Shown here: positions 5,327 to 5,910 of the stretch, piece after piece
How the letters are laid out: each line of letters begins with the position of its first letter
How positions within the stretch are numbered: the first letter of the stretch is position 1
Source: an uncultured Eubacteriales bacterium
GTDB lineage: Bacteria > Bacillota > Clostridia > Oscillospirales > Butyricicoccaceae
Direction of reading: 5' to 3'
NCBI GenBank assembly: GCA_934630445.1
Contig: CAKTWY010000156.1
Location: 1 to 5,910 of the forward strand
Length of the DNA: 5,910 bases
The notes under the pieces: generated by a model
Seen by the model: only the letters and a program-made list of their open reading frames with translations
Database searches by the model: none
What the model was told of the DNA's origin: nothing
Position numbers and translations under genes: made by a program

Positions 5327-5910
5327 GTGAGCATTGAATTTGACAATCGGGAAGAGGAACGCATCGTCACTTCGTCGCTGACGCGCGACGACGATACGGA
5401 GGGGAGCCTGCGCCCGAAAAGCATAACGGAATACATCGGACAGGAGAAGGCGAAGGACCTCCTGCGCGTCTACATCGAGGCGGCGCGCATGCGCGCGGAG
5501 CCGCTGGACCACGTACTTCTCTATGGTCCGCCGGGCCTTGGCAAAACAACGCTCGCCGGCATCATCGCCAACGAGATGGGCGTCAACATCCGCATCACTT
5601 CCGGGCCCGCCATCGAAAAGGCGGGCGACCTGGCGGCGCTGCTGACGAATCTGAACGAGAACGATATTCTTTTTATCGACGAGATCCACCGCTTAAACCG
5701 CAGCGTGGAAGAGGTGCTCTATCCCGCGATGGAGGACTATGCGCTGGATATTATCATCGGCAAGGGCCCTGCGGCGCGTTCGATCCGCCTGGATCTGCCA
5801 AAATTCACGCTGATTGGGGCGACGACGCGTGCCGGGCAGCTGACGTCGCCGCTGCGCGACCGCTTTGGCGTGATGCTGCGGCTGGAAATGTATACGCCGG
5901 AAGAGCTGGC
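5327..5910 (+). CDS. ruvB: Holliday junction ATP-dependent helicase RuvB, N-terminal part, cut by window end
   Basis: RuvB is the AAA+ hexameric motor that pumps DNA through the RuvA-bound junction. Only about 194 codons are in the window, against a usual length of roughly 330-350 aa; the truncation is the window edge, not a mutation. Visible landmarks are LRPKSITEYIGQ (28-39), Walker A GPPGLGKT (67-74), NEMGVNIRITSGPAIEK (82-98), Walker B LFIDEIHR (115-122), LYPAMEDYALDIIIGKGP (131-148), sensor 1 GATTR (164-168) and the PLRDRFG segment (175-181) that carries the arginine finger. The start is GTG 5327, with GGTGAG (5314-5319) 7 nt upstream inside the end of ruvA. The resulting MSIEFDNREEERIVTSSL has a slightly longer acidic N-terminus than many relatives, which begin nearer the ERIV stretch. 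The short spacing to ruvA implies coupled translation. Confidence 0.96.
   Translation, partial: MSIEFDNREEERIVTSSLTRDDDTEGSLRPKSITEYIGQEKAKDLLRVYIEAARMRAEPLDHVLLYGPPGLGKTTLAGIIANEMGVNIRITSGPAIEKAGDLAALLTNLNENDILFIDEIHRLNRSVEEVLYPAMEDYALDIIIGKGPAARSIRLDLPKFTLIGATTRAGQLTSPLRDRFGVMLRLEMYTPEEL

Noticed and set aside
5003..5689. Long minus-strand open frame opposite ruvA and ruvB
   Set aside because: It lies opposite highly conserved RuvA and RuvB codons and is Arg-rich with no domain signature.

Overview
This is an ordinary chromosomal stretch, most likely from a GC-rich member of the Clostridia (Firmicutes). Three things point there: the ruvC-ruvA-ruvB order, Gram-positive-style RuvA/RuvB/DusB sequences, and an ECF sigma factor paired with a zinc-binding membrane anti-sigma factor. 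The coding sequence is GC-rich by eye and the short intergenic promoters are strikingly AT-rich. All intact genes are on the + strand. I cannot name a genus.

Layout: (1) 1-167 is a leader. It opens with an extended -10 box and a perfect 15-bp inverted repeat, followed by smaller hairpins and a good ribosome binding site. (2) 168-1424 encodes a CapA-family (PGA_cap) metallophosphatase-fold lipoprotein. (3) 1425-1464 is a 40-bp AT-rich gap filled by a near-consensus housekeeping promoter whose predicted start point falls on the dusB start codon. (4) 1465-3941 is an apparent three-gene operon: dusB (tRNA-dihydrouridine synthase), an ECF sigma factor and its ZAS-type anti-sigma factor. The last two overlap by ATGA. 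(5) 3971-4064 holds a strong intrinsic terminator and a weaker second one. (6) 4079-4107 is a second near-consensus promoter. (7) 4157-5910 is the Holliday-junction operon ruvC, ruvA and ruvB, with ruvB cut by the window end.

How the genes work together: RuvA and RuvB form the branch-migration motor and RuvC resolves the junction. The sigma/anti-sigma pair is a transmembrane (envelope or redox) signalling switch, co-transcribed with a tRNA-modifying enzyme. The CapA-like lipoprotein lies just upstream of that operon, with no terminator visible between them.

I see no mobile element, CRISPR array, RNA gene, pseudogene or evident novel multi-gene system. The points most worth a second look are the probable leaderless (or almost leaderless) start of dusB, the dusB/ECF-sigma linkage, the unrecognised outer domain and cysteine-rich inner domain of the anti-sigma factor, and the palindrome next to a -10 box at the left edge.
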